Shown: one piece after another, positions 41,233 through 50,927 of the stretch
Layout: every line of letters starts with the position of its first letter
Position numbering within the stretch: the first letter of the stretch is position 1
Assembly: GCA_001942185.1 (NCBI GenBank)
Contig: MKJV01000033.1
Span: 98,727 to 162,726 of the forward strand
Reading direction: 5' to 3'
Length of the DNA stretch: 64,000 nt
Origin: Pseudonocardia sp. CNS-004
Lineage (GTDB): Bacteria > Actinomycetota > Actinomycetes > Mycobacteriales > Pseudonocardiaceae
The notes under the pieces: model-generated
The model's database searches: none
Told to the model about the DNA's origin: nothing
What the model saw: the letters and a program-made list of their open reading frames with translations, nothing else
Position numbers and translations under genes: made by a program

Positions 41233-42177
41233 TCAGCGGGGCAACGCGGCACGCAGGACGTGCTCGATGTAGCCGCCCAGCGTGCCGCGCAGCGGACCGC
41301 CCCAGGCGAGCCAGCCTCGCACCATCCGGGCGGGCAGCGAGGGGTCGAGGCCGAGGCCGTGCGGCCACATCTGGGCGGGTGCTGCCACGACGTGGTCGAA
41401 CGGGTCGAACGGGACGTGGAGCGGTGCGCAGGGGGCGGTCGGCCGATCGAGGATGCGCTCCTCTGCGGTGCGCGCGAAGAACGCCTCGCGCTGCGCGGCG
41501 GTGGGCGCGAAGCGGTCCACCCACCTGACAGCCGAGGCGATCGTCTCCTCGCGCCAATGCAGCACGGGTGCCTCCGACCCCCAGACGAGCCGGTCCCAAC
41601 CCACAAGCGCGACCACGCTGCTGGCCCACTGCGAGATCAGCGGTTCGGGGAACAGGCCGTGGCGGGAGAACACCACGAGGAAGCGGTCATGGGTGAACAG
41701 CGCGTGCACGTCCTCGTCCCGGTCCAGCACCTCCGGCTCGCGGGGCCCGGCGAAGTGTCCGCCGACGACGAGGCCGTCCGGGTAGCGGGAGAGGTGGGCG
41801 AGCAGCGTCGTGGCGTTGTCCGCGAGCCCGTTCGACCCGCAGACGATCGCGAACCCGTGGTGCTCGCCGATCACATCGAGCACCCAGGGGCGGTCGCGCA
41901 CGTCCTCGCCGGACAGGCGCATCCCGGCGAAGCCCGCCGAGAACTGCGCCCGCATCCCGGCGGTCACCTCGTCCCGGTCGACGCCGACGGGAAGGCCCGC
42001 GGCGACGAACCGGTCCGGCCAGCCGGCGATCGCACTGTGCACCGTGGCCAGGTCGGGGCAGGTCGTGAAGGGGCACACGAGCGCCTTCTCGATGCCGGCG
42101 GACTCCATCACCGCGATCGCGTCCGAAACGGTCTGGAATCGCGGGACCCCTACGTGCACGTACGCGTCGACCAGCAT
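41233..42177 (-). CDS. Amidohydrolase (TIM-barrel, Amidohydro_2-like)
   Basis: This 314-residue protein starts MLVDAYVHVG, a variant of the DxHxH metal motif in which the first His is Tyr. Later His and Asp candidates are GGHFAGP and WGSEAPVL, where E replaces the usual Asp-region motif. The family includes lactonases, decarboxylases and uronate-lactone hydrolases. ATG 42177 is favoured because homology begins there. It is convergent with the sugar transporter and is followed upstream by the IclR gene in the same direction. Lactone hydrolysis would suit the sugar-acid context but is inference. Confidence 0.7.
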   Translation of the reverse strand: MLVDAYVHVGVPRFQTVSDAIAVMESAGIEKALVCPFTTCPDLATVHSAIAGWPDRFVAAGLPVGVDRDEVTAGMRAQFSAGFAGMRLSGEDVRDRPWVLDVIGEHHGFAIVCGSNGLADNATTLLAHLSRYPDGLVVGGHFAGPREPEVLDRDEDVHALFTHDRFLVVFSRHGLFPEPLISQWASSVVALVGWDRLVWGSEAPVLHWREETIASAVRWVDRFAPTAAQREAFFARTAEERILDRPTAPCAPLHVPFDPFDHVVAAPAQMWPHGLGLDPSLPARMVRGWLAWGGPLRGTLGGYIEHVLRAALPR

Positions 42178-42282
42178 CGGGCGAGCATCACGGCAGCGCG
42201 CAGACGACGGCAAGTGTCGTCCCGCTCCGCTGGACGCCCGCTCTTCCGGTGCGCCCTCGGCCGCCCGGCCCTACCGGGGCGC

Positions 42283-43125
42283 CTACGTTGGGCTCAACTG
42301 CAGGTGCATGGCGCCGGCGAGCGCGCGGGAAAGCGCCAGCGCGGTCATCCGCACGGCAGGTGCGAAGCGCTGGGCCTGGGACAGCTCGGTCGCACCGGTG
42401 ACCGAGATGGCCCCCACGAGCACGTTCCGGCGCGCGAAGACCGGGGCTGCCACGCAGAACAGACCTCGCTGCGACTCCTCGACGTCGAAGGCCACCTTCG
42501 TCTCGCGGACGGTGGCGAGCTCGTGGCGCAGCGCCCCGGGGTCGGTGATGCTCCTGGGGGAACGCGGCCTGAGCTCGCCGGCCAGCACGGACTCGATGAA
42601 CACCGGGTCGCTGTTGGCGAGGATCGCCTTCCCGAGGGCGGTGCAGTGCAACGGCAGCCGCCCGCCCGCCCGGGAGTGCGGCACCAGCAGGTTCCGGCTC
42701 GACACCTTCTCGACGTAGACGATGTCCTGCCCGTCCCGCACCGCGATGTTGCTCGTCAGCCCGGTGACCTCGTTGAGGTTGTGGGCGTAGGGCACGGCCA
42801 GCTCGCGCAGGCTGCGCTGCGTCGGCACGAGGTGTCCGAGCTCGAACATGCGCACACCGAGCCGAACCCCGCCGGGTGCCCGCTCCAGCGCGCCCCACGC
42901 GAGCAGGTCGCCGACCAGGCGGTGTGTGGTGGACTTCGGGATCCCGGACCGGCGAGCCATCTCGCTGACCGACAGCTGGCTGTCCTCGACGGTGAACAGC
43001 TCGAGCAGGGACAGACCGCGTGCGAGTGAGGACGTGCCGTCCCTGGCCGGGTCTCCGCCCTGCGGTGCGGCGTGGCGCTGGCTCTCGTTCCGGTGGGGTG
43101 TGTCCTGGAGAGCGGGACGGTCCAT
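42283..43125 (-). CDS. IclR-family regulator (1)
   Basis: This 280-residue regulator has an N-terminal winged helix (LSVSEMARRSGIPKSTTHRLVGDL) and the IclR effector domain with LPLHCTALGKAILA. A disordered N-terminal 30 residues precedes the helix-turn-helix. It is divergent from the Ldh2/alcohol-dehydrogenase operon across about 100 bases and probably controls it. IclR proteins usually bind the pathway substrate or an intermediate. Confidence 0.87.
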   Translation of the reverse strand: MDRPALQDTPHRNESQRHAAPQGGDPARDGTSSLARGLSLLELFTVEDSQLSVSEMARRSGIPKSTTHRLVGDLLAWGALERAPGGVRLGVRMFELGHLVPTQRSLRELAVPYAHNLNEVTGLTSNIAVRDGQDIVYVEKVSSRNLLVPHSRAGGRLPLHCTALGKAILANSDPVFIESVLAGELRPRSPRSITDPGALRHELATVRETKVAFDVEESQRGLFCVAAPVFARRNVLVGAISVTGATELSQAQRFAPAVRMTALALSRALAGAMHLQLSPT

Positions 43126-43222
43126 GGTGCGCTCCTTCGCAGCTTGCCACGATCCGCTCGTGCCTCAGGATGCCGACGGACTACTCACGCAGCGTGACGG
43201 CCACAGTCCGGAGGACGAGGTG

Positions 43223-44239
43223 GTGATCGTCGAAGCATCGCGTCTCCGCGAGGTCGTGACAAGTGTCCTCGAGTGCGAAGGGGCCACCACCGACGACGCG
43301 ACCACTCAGGCCGAGCTGCTCGTGGAGGGGGACCTTCGAGGGCACCATTCACATGGTGTGCGCAGGTTGTCCGTTCTCGTCGGGCGACTACGCAACGGGC
43401 TCGTGCGCTCCGGCGAAGGGCCCGTGCACCGGTGGCGCACCGATGCGGTGCTCGACGTCGACGGGCGCTCCGGGTTCGGTCCCGTGGTTGCCCGATCAGC
43501 GATCGATGCGATCACGGAGCGTGCCCGGACGGCAGGCGTCGCTGTGGCGACCGTGCGCAACGCCAACCACATCGGGATGCTCGCGCCGTACGTCGAGCAG
43601 ATCGCGGGTACGGGCCAGATCGGGATCGCCCTGACCACGAGCGAGGCGCTGGTGCACCCCTGGGGTGGCGCGCGTCCGATGATCGGGACGAACCCGATCG
43701 GCATCGGCGTCCCGACCAGCGGGTCGCCGCTCGTGTTGGACATGTCCACGGCAGCGGTGTCGATGGGCAAGGTCCTCGACCACGCCGCGCAGGCGCGTCC
43801 GCTCCCGCTGGGTTGGGCGGTCGACGGGTCCGGCGCCCCGACGGCGGACGCGCAGGCGGCCACCCGGGGGGCGGTGTCGCCATTCGGCGGCCCGAAGGGC
43901 TACGCGCTCGGACTCGCCCTCGAGGTGTTGGTCGCCACCCTCACGGGCTCGGCGCTCGGCACGCGGGTCCGCGGCACCCTGGACATCGAGTACGAGTGCA
44001 CCAAGGGCGATGTCTTCGTCGCCCTCTCGGTGGAGCGCCTGGGGCTCGTGCACATGCTCCCGGCGGTCGACCGGTACCTGGACGAGGTCCGCGGTAGCGA
44101 CAGCGACCCGCACATTCGGATCGACGTGCCCGGTGACCGTGCGCGCCGTACCCGAGCGGACCGACTGCGCAGCGGCATCCCGCTGCCCCCCGATGTCTGG
44201 GCGGGCGTGCTCGCCCTGAAGGAGGCGAGAAGTGTCTGA
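43223..44239 (+). CDS. Ldh2/YiaK-family malate/lactate-type dehydrogenase
   Basis: This 338-residue oxidoreductase of the NADH-dependent Ldh2 family (malate, sulfolactate, ureidoglycolate and 2,3-diketogulonate enzymes) shows GDLRGHHSHGVRRL with the catalytic His, NANHIGMLAPYVE, the substrate loop GTNPIGIGVPT and FGGPKGYALGLALEVLV. GTG 43223 is chosen because GGAGGA lies seven bases upstream; an upstream ATG at 43124 would add an unconserved tail. The stop overlaps the next gene by eight bases. Confidence 0.82.
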   Translation: MIVEASRLREVVTSVLECEGATTDDATTQAELLVEGDLRGHHSHGVRRLSVLVGRLRNGLVRSGEGPVHRWRTDAVLDVDGRSGFGPVVARSAIDAITERARTAGVAVATVRNANHIGMLAPYVEQIAGTGQIGIALTTSEALVHPWGGARPMIGTNPIGIGVPTSGSPLVLDMSTAAVSMGKVLDHAAQARPLPLGWAVDGSGAPTADAQAATRGAVSPFGGPKGYALGLALEVLVATLTGSALGTRVRGTLDIEYECTKGDVFVALSVERLGLVHMLPAVDRYLDEVRGSDSDPHIRIDVPGDRARRTRADRLRSGIPLPPDVWAGVLALKEARSV

Positions 44240-45470
44240 CGAACCCGGTCCCTTCGGTGTGCTGCGACTGCCGGACCAGATCATCTTCGGGACGGGCAGC
44301 GTCGCGTCCCTCGCTCCGGAGGTCGCCGCGCTCGGACGTCGCGTGCTGGTGTGCGCCGACCCCGTCGTCGCCACCGGCGAGACCTTCGCCGCGGTCATGG
44401 ATGTGCTGGTGGACCTCGGGGTCTCGGTGACGGTGGACACCGGCATCGTTCCCGAGCTGCCCGTCGACGGCGTCCACGCCGCTGCTGAGCGGGCTCGCGA
44501 GGCGCACCCCGAGGTGGTGGTCGGCTTCGGTGGGGGCAGCGCGCTCGACCAGGCCAAGCTGGTCGCGCTGTTGCTCGCCCACGGTGGCCCGCTCGCTCGG
44601 TTCTACGGCGAGAACCGGGTGCCGGGGCCGGTCCTGCCGCTGGTCGCGGTGCCGACCACCGCCGGCACCGGCTCCGAGGTGACTCCGGTGGCTGTCGTCT
44701 CCGACCCCGACCGCGAGCTCAAGGTGGGCGTGTCCAGCAGGCATCTCGTGCCGCGGGCGGCGATCGTTGACCCCGGCCTGACGTTCGGCGCCCCGCCGTC
44801 GGTGACCGCGCACGCCGGGATCGACGCCTTCGTCCACGCGGTCGAGGCGTACACGGCCGGCACGCGGTCCCCGGAGTGGGCACAGGAGCTGCCCGTCTTC
44901 GTCGGCCGCAACCGGCTGAGCTCGCTGCTCGCGCTCGAGGCGGTACGGATGATCGCCACGAACCTGCGGACCGCCGTGGCCGACCCGCTCGACGAGCCCG
45001 CGCGCACCGCCATGGCGCACGGCAGCCTGCTGGCGGGCATGGCGTTCGGGTCGGCGGGCACGCATTTCTCGCACGCCCTGCAGTACCCGGTCGGCGCCCT
45101 GTCGCGCACGCCGCACGGGCTGGGCACCGGGATGCTGCTGCCGCACGTGCTGGCAGCCTGCCGCACGGTCACCACAGCCGAGCTCGCCGACATCGGCACC
45201 GCGATGGGCGTCCCGCCCGGCTCGCCCGACGAGCGGGCCGACGCCGCGCTCGCCGCCGTCTCCTCGCTCGTGGCCGACATCGGCCTGCCGGCGGGTCTCG
45301 GCGCCATCGGCATACCGAAGAACAGCCTGCCGCGGGTGGCCGAACTCGCGCTCGGCGTGGCTCGGCTGGCGGGCAACGGCCCGGTGCCACCGACGCAGGA
45401 GCGCTTCGAACAGATCCTCGCCGCTGCGTCCCGCAGCACGTCTGCTGCCCCTCAGGAGGTTCGGCGTTGA
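44232..45470 (+). CDS. Iron-containing alcohol dehydrogenase
   Basis: This complete 412-residue group III alcohol dehydrogenase has the NAD motif GFGGGSALDQAK and VPTTAGTGSEVTP. Metal ligands are the Asp in HAGIDAFVHAVEAY plus His, His in FSHALQYPVG and His in RTPHGLGTGM. It would interconvert an alcohol and an aldehyde or, like maleylacetate reductases, a keto acid. It overlaps the preceding dehydrogenase and precedes an aldo/keto reductase. Confidence 0.87.
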   Translation: MSDEPGPFGVLRLPDQIIFGTGSVASLAPEVAALGRRVLVCADPVVATGETFAAVMDVLVDLGVSVTVDTGIVPELPVDGVHAAAERAREAHPEVVVGFGGGSALDQAKLVALLLAHGGPLARFYGENRVPGPVLPLVAVPTTAGTGSEVTPVAVVSDPDRELKVGVSSRHLVPRAAIVDPGLTFGAPPSVTAHAGIDAFVHAVEAYTAGTRSPEWAQELPVFVGRNRLSSLLALEAVRMIATNLRTAVADPLDEPARTAMAHGSLLAGMAFGSAGTHFSHALQYPVGALSRTPHGLGTGMLLPHVLAACRTVTTAELADIGTAMGVPPGSPDERADAALAAVSSLVADIGLPAGLGAIGIPKNSLPRVAELALGVARLAGNGPVPPTQERFEQILAAASRSTSAAPQEVRR

Positions 45471-45544
45471 CCCTCACGACCCCGCCCGCGAGCCCGGTGC
45501 TCGACGGGCGCCACGAGGACATGTACATCGGGGTGGAGCTGTAG
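45467..45544 (+). other. Tiny ORF between two oxidoreductase genes
   Basis: A TTG-initiated 25-codon ORF overlaps the alcohol dehydrogenase stop and ends exactly where the aldo/keto reductase begins. It encodes a short peptide ending MYIGVEL. It may only be a coupling spacer or the remnant of a deleted gene; I do not recognise it. Confidence 0.2.
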
Positions 45545-46416
45545 ATGGAGTACACGACGCTCGGCGGGACCGGTTCGACGGTCAGCAGGCTCGGGTTCGG
45601 CGGCGCCGCCCTCGGTCTCACCAACTACCTGGAGCGCTTCGACCCGGCCGACCCCGACGACCGGCGCGGCTTGTTCGAGGCGATCGACGTCGCCCTCGAC
45701 GTCGGGATCAACCACTTCGACACGGCCGCTGGGTACGGGAACGGCGAGAGTGAGCGCGTGCTCGGGGAGGCGCTCGCCGGCGTCGCGGAGAGCGGCGGCC
45801 TGCCGATCGTGCTCTCGACGAAGGTTCAGCCGCGGACGCACGCCGATGACGTGCGGGGCTCGCTGGAGGGGAGCCTGGAGCGGCTGCGCCGCGACCGCGT
45901 GGACCTGCTGCAGATCCACGGCGACAGCATCACGACCGAGCAGGCGGACCGCTACCTCGCACCCGGCGGGATGGTCGAGCAGTTGCTCAGCTCAAGCGCG
46001 AGGGCCTGGTGGGCGCGATCGGCTTCACCAGCGAGGACAACAACGACACCGTGTACCGCTTTATCCGCAGCGGGCTCTTCGACACGATGCAGGTCTGCTA
46101 CAACTTGATCTTCCAGCACCCGTACGAGACGAGCCGACCCTTCGGCACGCTCTACGAGGCCGAGAAAGCCGGGCTCGGGATCCTCACCATGCGCGGCCCC
46201 ACCTCCGGCACGTTCCAGCGCTGGATCCAGGCCGTCAACCCGGCGAACACGTTCGATTACACGCCGGCGCTCATCCAGTTCGTGCTCTCCAACCCGCTCG
46301 TCGACGTCGCGCTCGTCGGGATGCGCACGCCGGAGATCGTGCGGGCCAACGCCGCCATCGTCGCCGACCTGGACGGGCGGATCGACATCGCCGCCGTCCA
46401 GGAGCGCTACGTCTAG
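45545..46416 (+). CDS. Aldo/keto reductase 2 (one indel)
   Basis: This reductase would be 290 residues after restoring a G near 45985. The tetrad is seen in NHFDTAAGYGNGES (Asp, Tyr), LSTKVQP (Lys) and LLQIHGD (His). It is only distantly related to the AKR at 29.3 kb and is shorter. The C-terminus has FVLSNPLVDVALVGMRTPE, which resembles the L-galactose/pyridoxal-type AKR branch. It lies in the IclR-flanked operon and probably acts on a sugar or lactone intermediate. Confidence 0.8.
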
Positions 46417-46430
46417 AGGTCGGAGGACCA

Positions 46431-47522
46431 TTGAAGATCACCAGTATCGAAACGTTCCAGCGTGACGCCAACCTCGCGGTCGTCCGCGTGCGCACCGACG
46501 AGGGCGTGGAGGGCTACGGGCAGACCTCGCCCTACCTCGCCGACCAGAGCGTGCCGGCCCTGCACAGCATGGTCGCCCCGGCCTTCCTCGGGCAGGACCC
46601 GTGGGATCTCGAGGCGACCATCGACCGTGTCGTGCGCAGCAAGTACAAGTTCTACGGCACCGTGTTCTGGCGGGCGCTGTGCGGCGTGGACACCGCCGTG
46701 TGGGACCTCCTCGGCAAGATCACCGGCCAGCCCGTTCACAAGCTGCTCGGCGGGACCCTGCGCGAGCGCGTGCCGGTCTACGGCTCCAGCATGAGCCGCA
46801 CCATCTCCCCGCAGGCCGAGGCGGAGCGGATGGTGGCCTTGGTCGAGAGCAACGGCTTCCGCGCCTTCAAGCTGCGTGTCGCCGAGGTCATGAACCGCGA
46901 CGTGGACGTCTACCCCGGGCGCAGCGAAGAGATCGTGCGCACCCTGCGCGAGGCGCTCGGCCCGGACGTGGTGCTGCACGCCGACGCGAACGGCGGCTAC
47001 AGCGTTCCCGCCGCGATCCGGCTGGGCCGGCTGCTGGAGGAACTGCGGTTCGGGCACTTCGAGGAGCCCTGCCCGTACCCGGAGATCGAGAACACCGCCG
47101 CGGTCGCCGCGGCGCTCGACATCGCCGTGGCGGGCGGCGAGCAGGACAGCTCGCTTGAGCAGTTCCACCGGATCATCACTGGCCGCGGGGTCGACATCGT
47201 CCAGCCCGACATCGGGTACATCGGCGGCGTCTCCCGCGCTCGGCGCGTGGCACGGATGGCCGAGGCCGCCGGGATCCCTTGCACACCGCACTGCGCCAAC
47301 GTGTCGATGCTGCAGGTCTTCACCCTGCACCTGGCCGCGGCGATGCCGTCGGTCTCCCAGTTCCAGGAGTGGAGTATCGAGGACGTGACCTGGCCCCACG
47401 GCGTCTACGGGCCGACGCCCGAGGTCGTCGACGGGCACGTGCAGATGACGACGGCGCCCGGCTGGGGCGTGGAGATCGACCCCGGCTTCCTCGCCTCGGC
47501 CAGCTCCCGCACCAGCTCGTGA
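46431..47522 (+). CDS. Enolase superfamily, mandelate-racemase/muconate-lactonising group (1)
   Basis: This 363-residue enzyme starts at TTG 46431 with GGAGGA just upstream. The MR-type residues are present: KLRVAE (Lys of the KxK/R motif), Asp in HADANGGYS, Glu in FEEPC, Glu in GGEQDS as metal ligands, and the Asp/His dyad in QPDIGYIGG and TPHCAN. The family includes many acid-sugar dehydratases, so an aldonate or uronate dehydratase is likely. Its stop overlaps the next gene. Confidence 0.82.
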   Translation: MKITSIETFQRDANLAVVRVRTDEGVEGYGQTSPYLADQSVPALHSMVAPAFLGQDPWDLEATIDRVVRSKYKFYGTVFWRALCGVDTAVWDLLGKITGQPVHKLLGGTLRERVPVYGSSMSRTISPQAEAERMVALVESNGFRAFKLRVAEVMNRDVDVYPGRSEEIVRTLREALGPDVVLHADANGGYSVPAAIRLGRLLEELRFGHFEEPCPYPEIENTAAVAAALDIAVAGGEQDSSLEQFHRIITGRGVDIVQPDIGYIGGVSRARRVARMAEAAGIPCTPHCANVSMLQVFTLHLAAAMPSVSQFQEWSIEDVTWPHGVYGPTPEVVDGHVQMTTAPGWGVEIDPGFLASASSRTSS

Positions 47523-48502
47523 CGCCGACGCGCATCGGGCTGATCGGACTCGGGAACCACGCCTACCAGGCCTACTACAACTCGACGCGCTGGGCGCCGG
47601 CGCACGAGCTGGTCGCCGTCTGCGACGTGCAGCCCGAGCGAGTCGAGCGCTTCACCCGGTTCTACGCCGTGCCGCGCAGCCACACCGACTACCGGGAGAT
47701 GCTTGCCGCGGAGCGGCTGGACGCCGTGCTCGTCCAGATCGGCCACGCCGGCAACGGCGGCGCGATCCGGGCGGCGGTCGAGGCTGGGGTGCATGTGCTC
47801 GTCGAGAAGACGCCGGTGGCCACCACGGCGGAGGCCGACGAGTTGGTCGAGCTGCAGCGAAACCGCGGTGTGCACGTGATGGTGGGGTTCAACCGCCGGT
47901 TCATGGCCGGGTACTCCATGGCGAGGGAGATCATAGGGCGCGCAGAGTTCGGTGGGGTGCACCTGTACCAGTCGCAGTTCCACGCAGGTCCGTATACGGA
48001 GGGTGCGTTCGCGATCAACCACATCGTCCACCACCTGGATCTCGCACGGTGGCTACTGGGGGAGATCGAGCTGATGCACGTACAGCGCCGGGTGGTGGGC
48101 GAGCGGCAGGAAGCCTGGTCGATCGCGTTCGAGGCGGCGACCGGGACGATCGGCACGATCCAGGCCGCCTCCACACTCGACGTCCGTTATCCGATGGAGA
48201 GACTGGAGCTGGTCGGCTCGGGCCGCAACGTCGTCGTCGATAACATCACGAACCTTGTCTACAACCGTCCGCCGCAGCAGCGCGACGAGGATTTCGGGAC
48301 CGCGGTTCTCCGCGAGGGCGGTGACGCGCTGGTATGGAACCCCAGCAACGGCGACTACCCCCGATTCACGCGACAGGGCTACGAGAACGTGATCCACGCG
48401 TTCGTCACGGCGCTGCGAAGGGGTGTGCAACCGGGACCCTCCTTGGCGGACGCCCGACGCAGCATCGCCCTCGTCGAGCGGCTCGAGGAGCACGTGCAGT
48501 AG
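47519..48502 (+). CDS. Gfo/Idh/MocA-family oxidoreductase
   Basis: This complete 327-residue NAD(P)-dependent sugar or inositol dehydrogenase has the N-terminal Rossmann motif GLIGLGNHA, the VEKTP motif (Lys, usually EKP) and the conserved HHLDLARWLLG helix with the catalytic His/Asp. GTG 47519 overlaps the previous stop. Enzymes of this family oxidise sugars at C1, C3 or C5, including glycosides, which makes it a candidate for an oxidation step on the imported glycoside. Confidence 0.85.
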   Translation: MTPTRIGLIGLGNHAYQAYYNSTRWAPAHELVAVCDVQPERVERFTRFYAVPRSHTDYREMLAAERLDAVLVQIGHAGNGGAIRAAVEAGVHVLVEKTPVATTAEADELVELQRNRGVHVMVGFNRRFMAGYSMAREIIGRAEFGGVHLYQSQFHAGPYTEGAFAINHIVHHLDLARWLLGEIELMHVQRRVVGERQEAWSIAFEAATGTIGTIQAASTLDVRYPMERLELVGSGRNVVVDNITNLVYNRPPQQRDEDFGTAVLREGGDALVWNPSNGDYPRFTRQGYENVIHAFVTALRRGVQPGPSLADARRSIALVERLEEHVQ

Positions 48503-48974
48503 GAGCACGTGAAGTGCGGTGAGGCCGCGCAGTGGCTGACGCCGCGGGCTGGCTCGACGCCGAGATCGCACCGGTCGAGGTGTAGGCCGAGTTCGGCATC
48601 GTCCTGCGACGTGGTGGCGCCCATCCGGGTCGGCTCGTGGAGCGCGATCTCGCCGACCGAGCGCACCGCGCACTCGCCTGGTGCCCGTTGTTGCGCGGCT
48701 TCGCCAACGTCACCGGCGCAGGACCTCACGGCCACCGGCCTCGTGCTCCGGTACTGCGACGGCCTGGAGCGCGTCGAACGGCTGCTGGGCGGCCTGATCT
48801 CAGAGCTGCGGACTTCGGCATGCGCCTCATGGGTGTCGGTGGATTCCAGCGGTCCCGCTCGTTCGCGACGTTTAGCCTCGACACCGTCCCGGCACCGGCC
48901 AGGGATGCGGTCCGGGCGGAGCAGTTCGCCGCGGCGCGCTCGGCGAGCTGCATGCCGTCGTGCGCGACGTGGTG

Positions 48975-49655
48975 ACGCGGTGGCCCGGGTAGACGAGGCG
49001 GGGGTAGATCTCGTCCACGACCACCGTGTCACCGTGGCGATTGGCGATCGTGGCGATCTCGTGGAGCTGCTCGGCGCCGTGGAGCACGCCCGTGGGGTTG
49101 TTCGGGTTCGACAGGACTAGGGTGCGGACCCCGTCGCGCGCGGCGGCGCGCACGGCCTCGACGTCGAGCCGGGCGGGGGTAAAGGTGTCCTCGTAGGAGA
49201 GCCGGATCGGGACGACGTGCCCCGCCCAGGTAGGTCACGATCCGGCGGTTGGCGAAGTAGTCCGGTTCCACCACCATCACGTGGTCGCCGGGTTCGACGA
49301 GCGCGACAGCGCGAGGAACAGCCCCGCCTGGATGCTCGGGGTGATGCCGAGTTGGCGGTCCGGGTCGACGGGCGCGCCGGTGAACCGGGCGAGCCGCTCG
49401 GCGAGCGGCGCCCGGACCGACCGGTGGCCCGCGGTAGCGGGCATACGCCTGTTCGCCGCCGTCGTCGATGGCGCCGAGCACGGCCGACACCGCTTCCGGC
49501 GCGGGCGGCAACGCGGCGACATCGCCGTGCGCGAAGTCGACCCCGGCCGGGGCGCCCGCCCCGTCCGGGCGGTGCTGTCCGGGGGCGTTGCGGACGTCGA
49601 TCGCGGCGAAGCGCCCGGGGCCGTGGTTGAGCCGTGCGAGGTCACGAACTGTCCT
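48975..49655 (-). pseudogene. Decayed class I/II aminotransferase
   Basis: Fragments of a PLP-dependent aminotransferase occur in order but in at least three frames: APEAVSAVLGAID, LGITPSIQAGLFLAL, VEPGDHVMVVEPDYF, and the strongly conserved LSNPNNPTGVL with VVVDEIYPRLVY. The region after the VVDE(I)Y strand, which should hold the PLP lysine, is missing, and the sequence passes into unrelated DNA. Unlike other broken genes here, base repair would not restore it. Confidence 0.65.
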
Positions 49656-49669
49656 TCCTCACCGCTCGT

Positions 49670-49800
49670 CGGATCGCACCGGCGCGCGGTCCGCCTCGCG
49701 GGACGACGTGGTGATGGTGGCGCGGAACGTCTCGGGCAGGAGGGCGACCGCGACCAGGGCGATCCGGCGTGCGCAATTCCTCGGATGGGGCCGGGCGACC
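49670..49800 (-). pseudogene. Possible C-terminal tail of an MFS permease
   Basis: Reading left, RIALVAVALLPETFRA followed by an acidic/basic tail and stop resembles the last helix and LLPET motif of many MFS carriers. Upstream sequence shows no helices, so only the tail remains. The match is short. Confidence 0.3.
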
Positions 49801-50123
49801 GTTCCGAATAGCGTCGCGGCGGGTGCGGGAGGCGGGTGAGTCGGCGCGTCGCTGGCATTCGGCCGCTGTCCCGCCGCCGCTGCGCCGCCCGTGTCGCACC
49901 GGCGCCGTTGATCGGTGGAGGACCGGATTCAGTCGCATCAGTGCACGTCATCGGCCTGGTCCGGGCACCTCTGGGCAGGAGAGCCGAACGGTGGGTACAG
50001 TGTGGCGCGGACGCCCCAGAACCCTCCGCGGCCCGTGACCGCGCCCCGGGTGGCTGGGGTTTCGCCTTTCTCGCAACCAACGGGTCCGGGAGAGTGCGCG
50101 GGGTCGATGTCGAGAGGTTGACA

Positions 50124-50927
50124 GTGCCGAATAACAGCCCGGTGGAGGGTGCTCATTCGAGCCGTTCAACTTCCGGTGTCCATTCCATCCAACGCGTTTT
50201 CGAGCTCCTCGAGGCGATGGCGGACGCCGGCGGCCGGGTCGGACTCTCCGAGCTCGCCGAGCGGGTCCACCTGCCCAAACCGACGGTCCACCGGCTGGTC
50301 CGCACCCTGGCGTCGATGGGGTACGTGCGGCAGGAGCCCTCGCGCGACTACGCGCTCGGCCCGCGGCTGGTGCGCCTCGTCGACGCCTCCAGCAGGCTGC
50401 TCGGCCTGTGGGCCACGCCGCACCTGCAGCAGATCGTCGACGAGCTGGGGGAGAGCGCGAACCTGGCCATGCTCGACGGCGACCGGATCGTCGAGGTCTC
50501 CCAGGTCGCCGGCCGGCACTCGATGCGCATGGTCAGCGAGGTCGGCGGGCGCGCCCTGCCGCACTGCACGGCGGCGGGCAAGGTGATGCTCGCCGAGATG
50601 CCAGAGGAGCAGGCGCTCACGATCATCCGCCGTACCGGGATGCCCCGGTACACGCCGGCCACCATTACTGAGCCCGCCGCGTTCGCCGCCGAGCTCGATC
50701 GAGTGCGTGCCTGCGGCTATGCCACTGACGACGAGGAGCAGGAGCTCGGCGTCCGCTGCGTGGCCGTCGCGGTGCCGGGCGAGCCGGTCCGGGCGGCCGT
50801 GTCGATCTCGGCGCCCCTGACGCGGATGACCGACGAGCTGGTGGAGCGGGCGGTCCCGATCCTCACCTCGGCCGCGAGCAGGCTCGCCGGCGAGCTCTAC
50901 CTGGTCCGGCCGGCCCCGGTCGACTGA
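50124..50927 (+). CDS. IclR-family regulator (2)
   Basis: This 267-residue regulator has the helix-turn-helix VGLSELAERVHLPKPTVHRLVRTL and effector-domain motifs GGRALPHCTAAGKVMLAEM and DDEEQELGVRCVAVAV. GTG 50124 follows GAGAGG; longer upstream readings are low-complexity and unlikely. It faces the transporter/hydantoinase genes in the same direction and may regulate them. Confidence 0.85.
   Translation: MPNNSPVEGAHSSRSTSGVHSIQRVFELLEAMADAGGRVGLSELAERVHLPKPTVHRLVRTLASMGYVRQEPSRDYALGPRLVRLVDASSRLLGLWATPHLQQIVDELGESANLAMLDGDRIVEVSQVAGRHSMRMVSEVGGRALPHCTAAGKVMLAEMPEEQALTIIRRTGMPRYTPATITEPAAFAAELDRVRACGYATDDEEQELGVRCVAVAVPGEPVRAAVSISAPLTRMTDELVERAVPILTSAASRLAGELYLVRPAPVD

Larger units (their letters stand above)
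48503..50123. other. Gene-poor, decayed region
   Basis: This 1.6-kb stretch has no intact gene. On the plus strand, 48540-48970, short coding-like fragments appear in several frames but match nothing I recognise. On the minus strand a broken aminotransferase (48975-49655) and a possible MFS tail (about 49670-49800) are visible. From 49800 to 50123 I see only leader sequence of the IclR gene. Confidence 0.5.

Noticed and set aside
50119..50124. TTGACA upstream of the second IclR start as a -35 box
   Set aside because: It lies against the start codon, so a promoter using it would start inside the gene.
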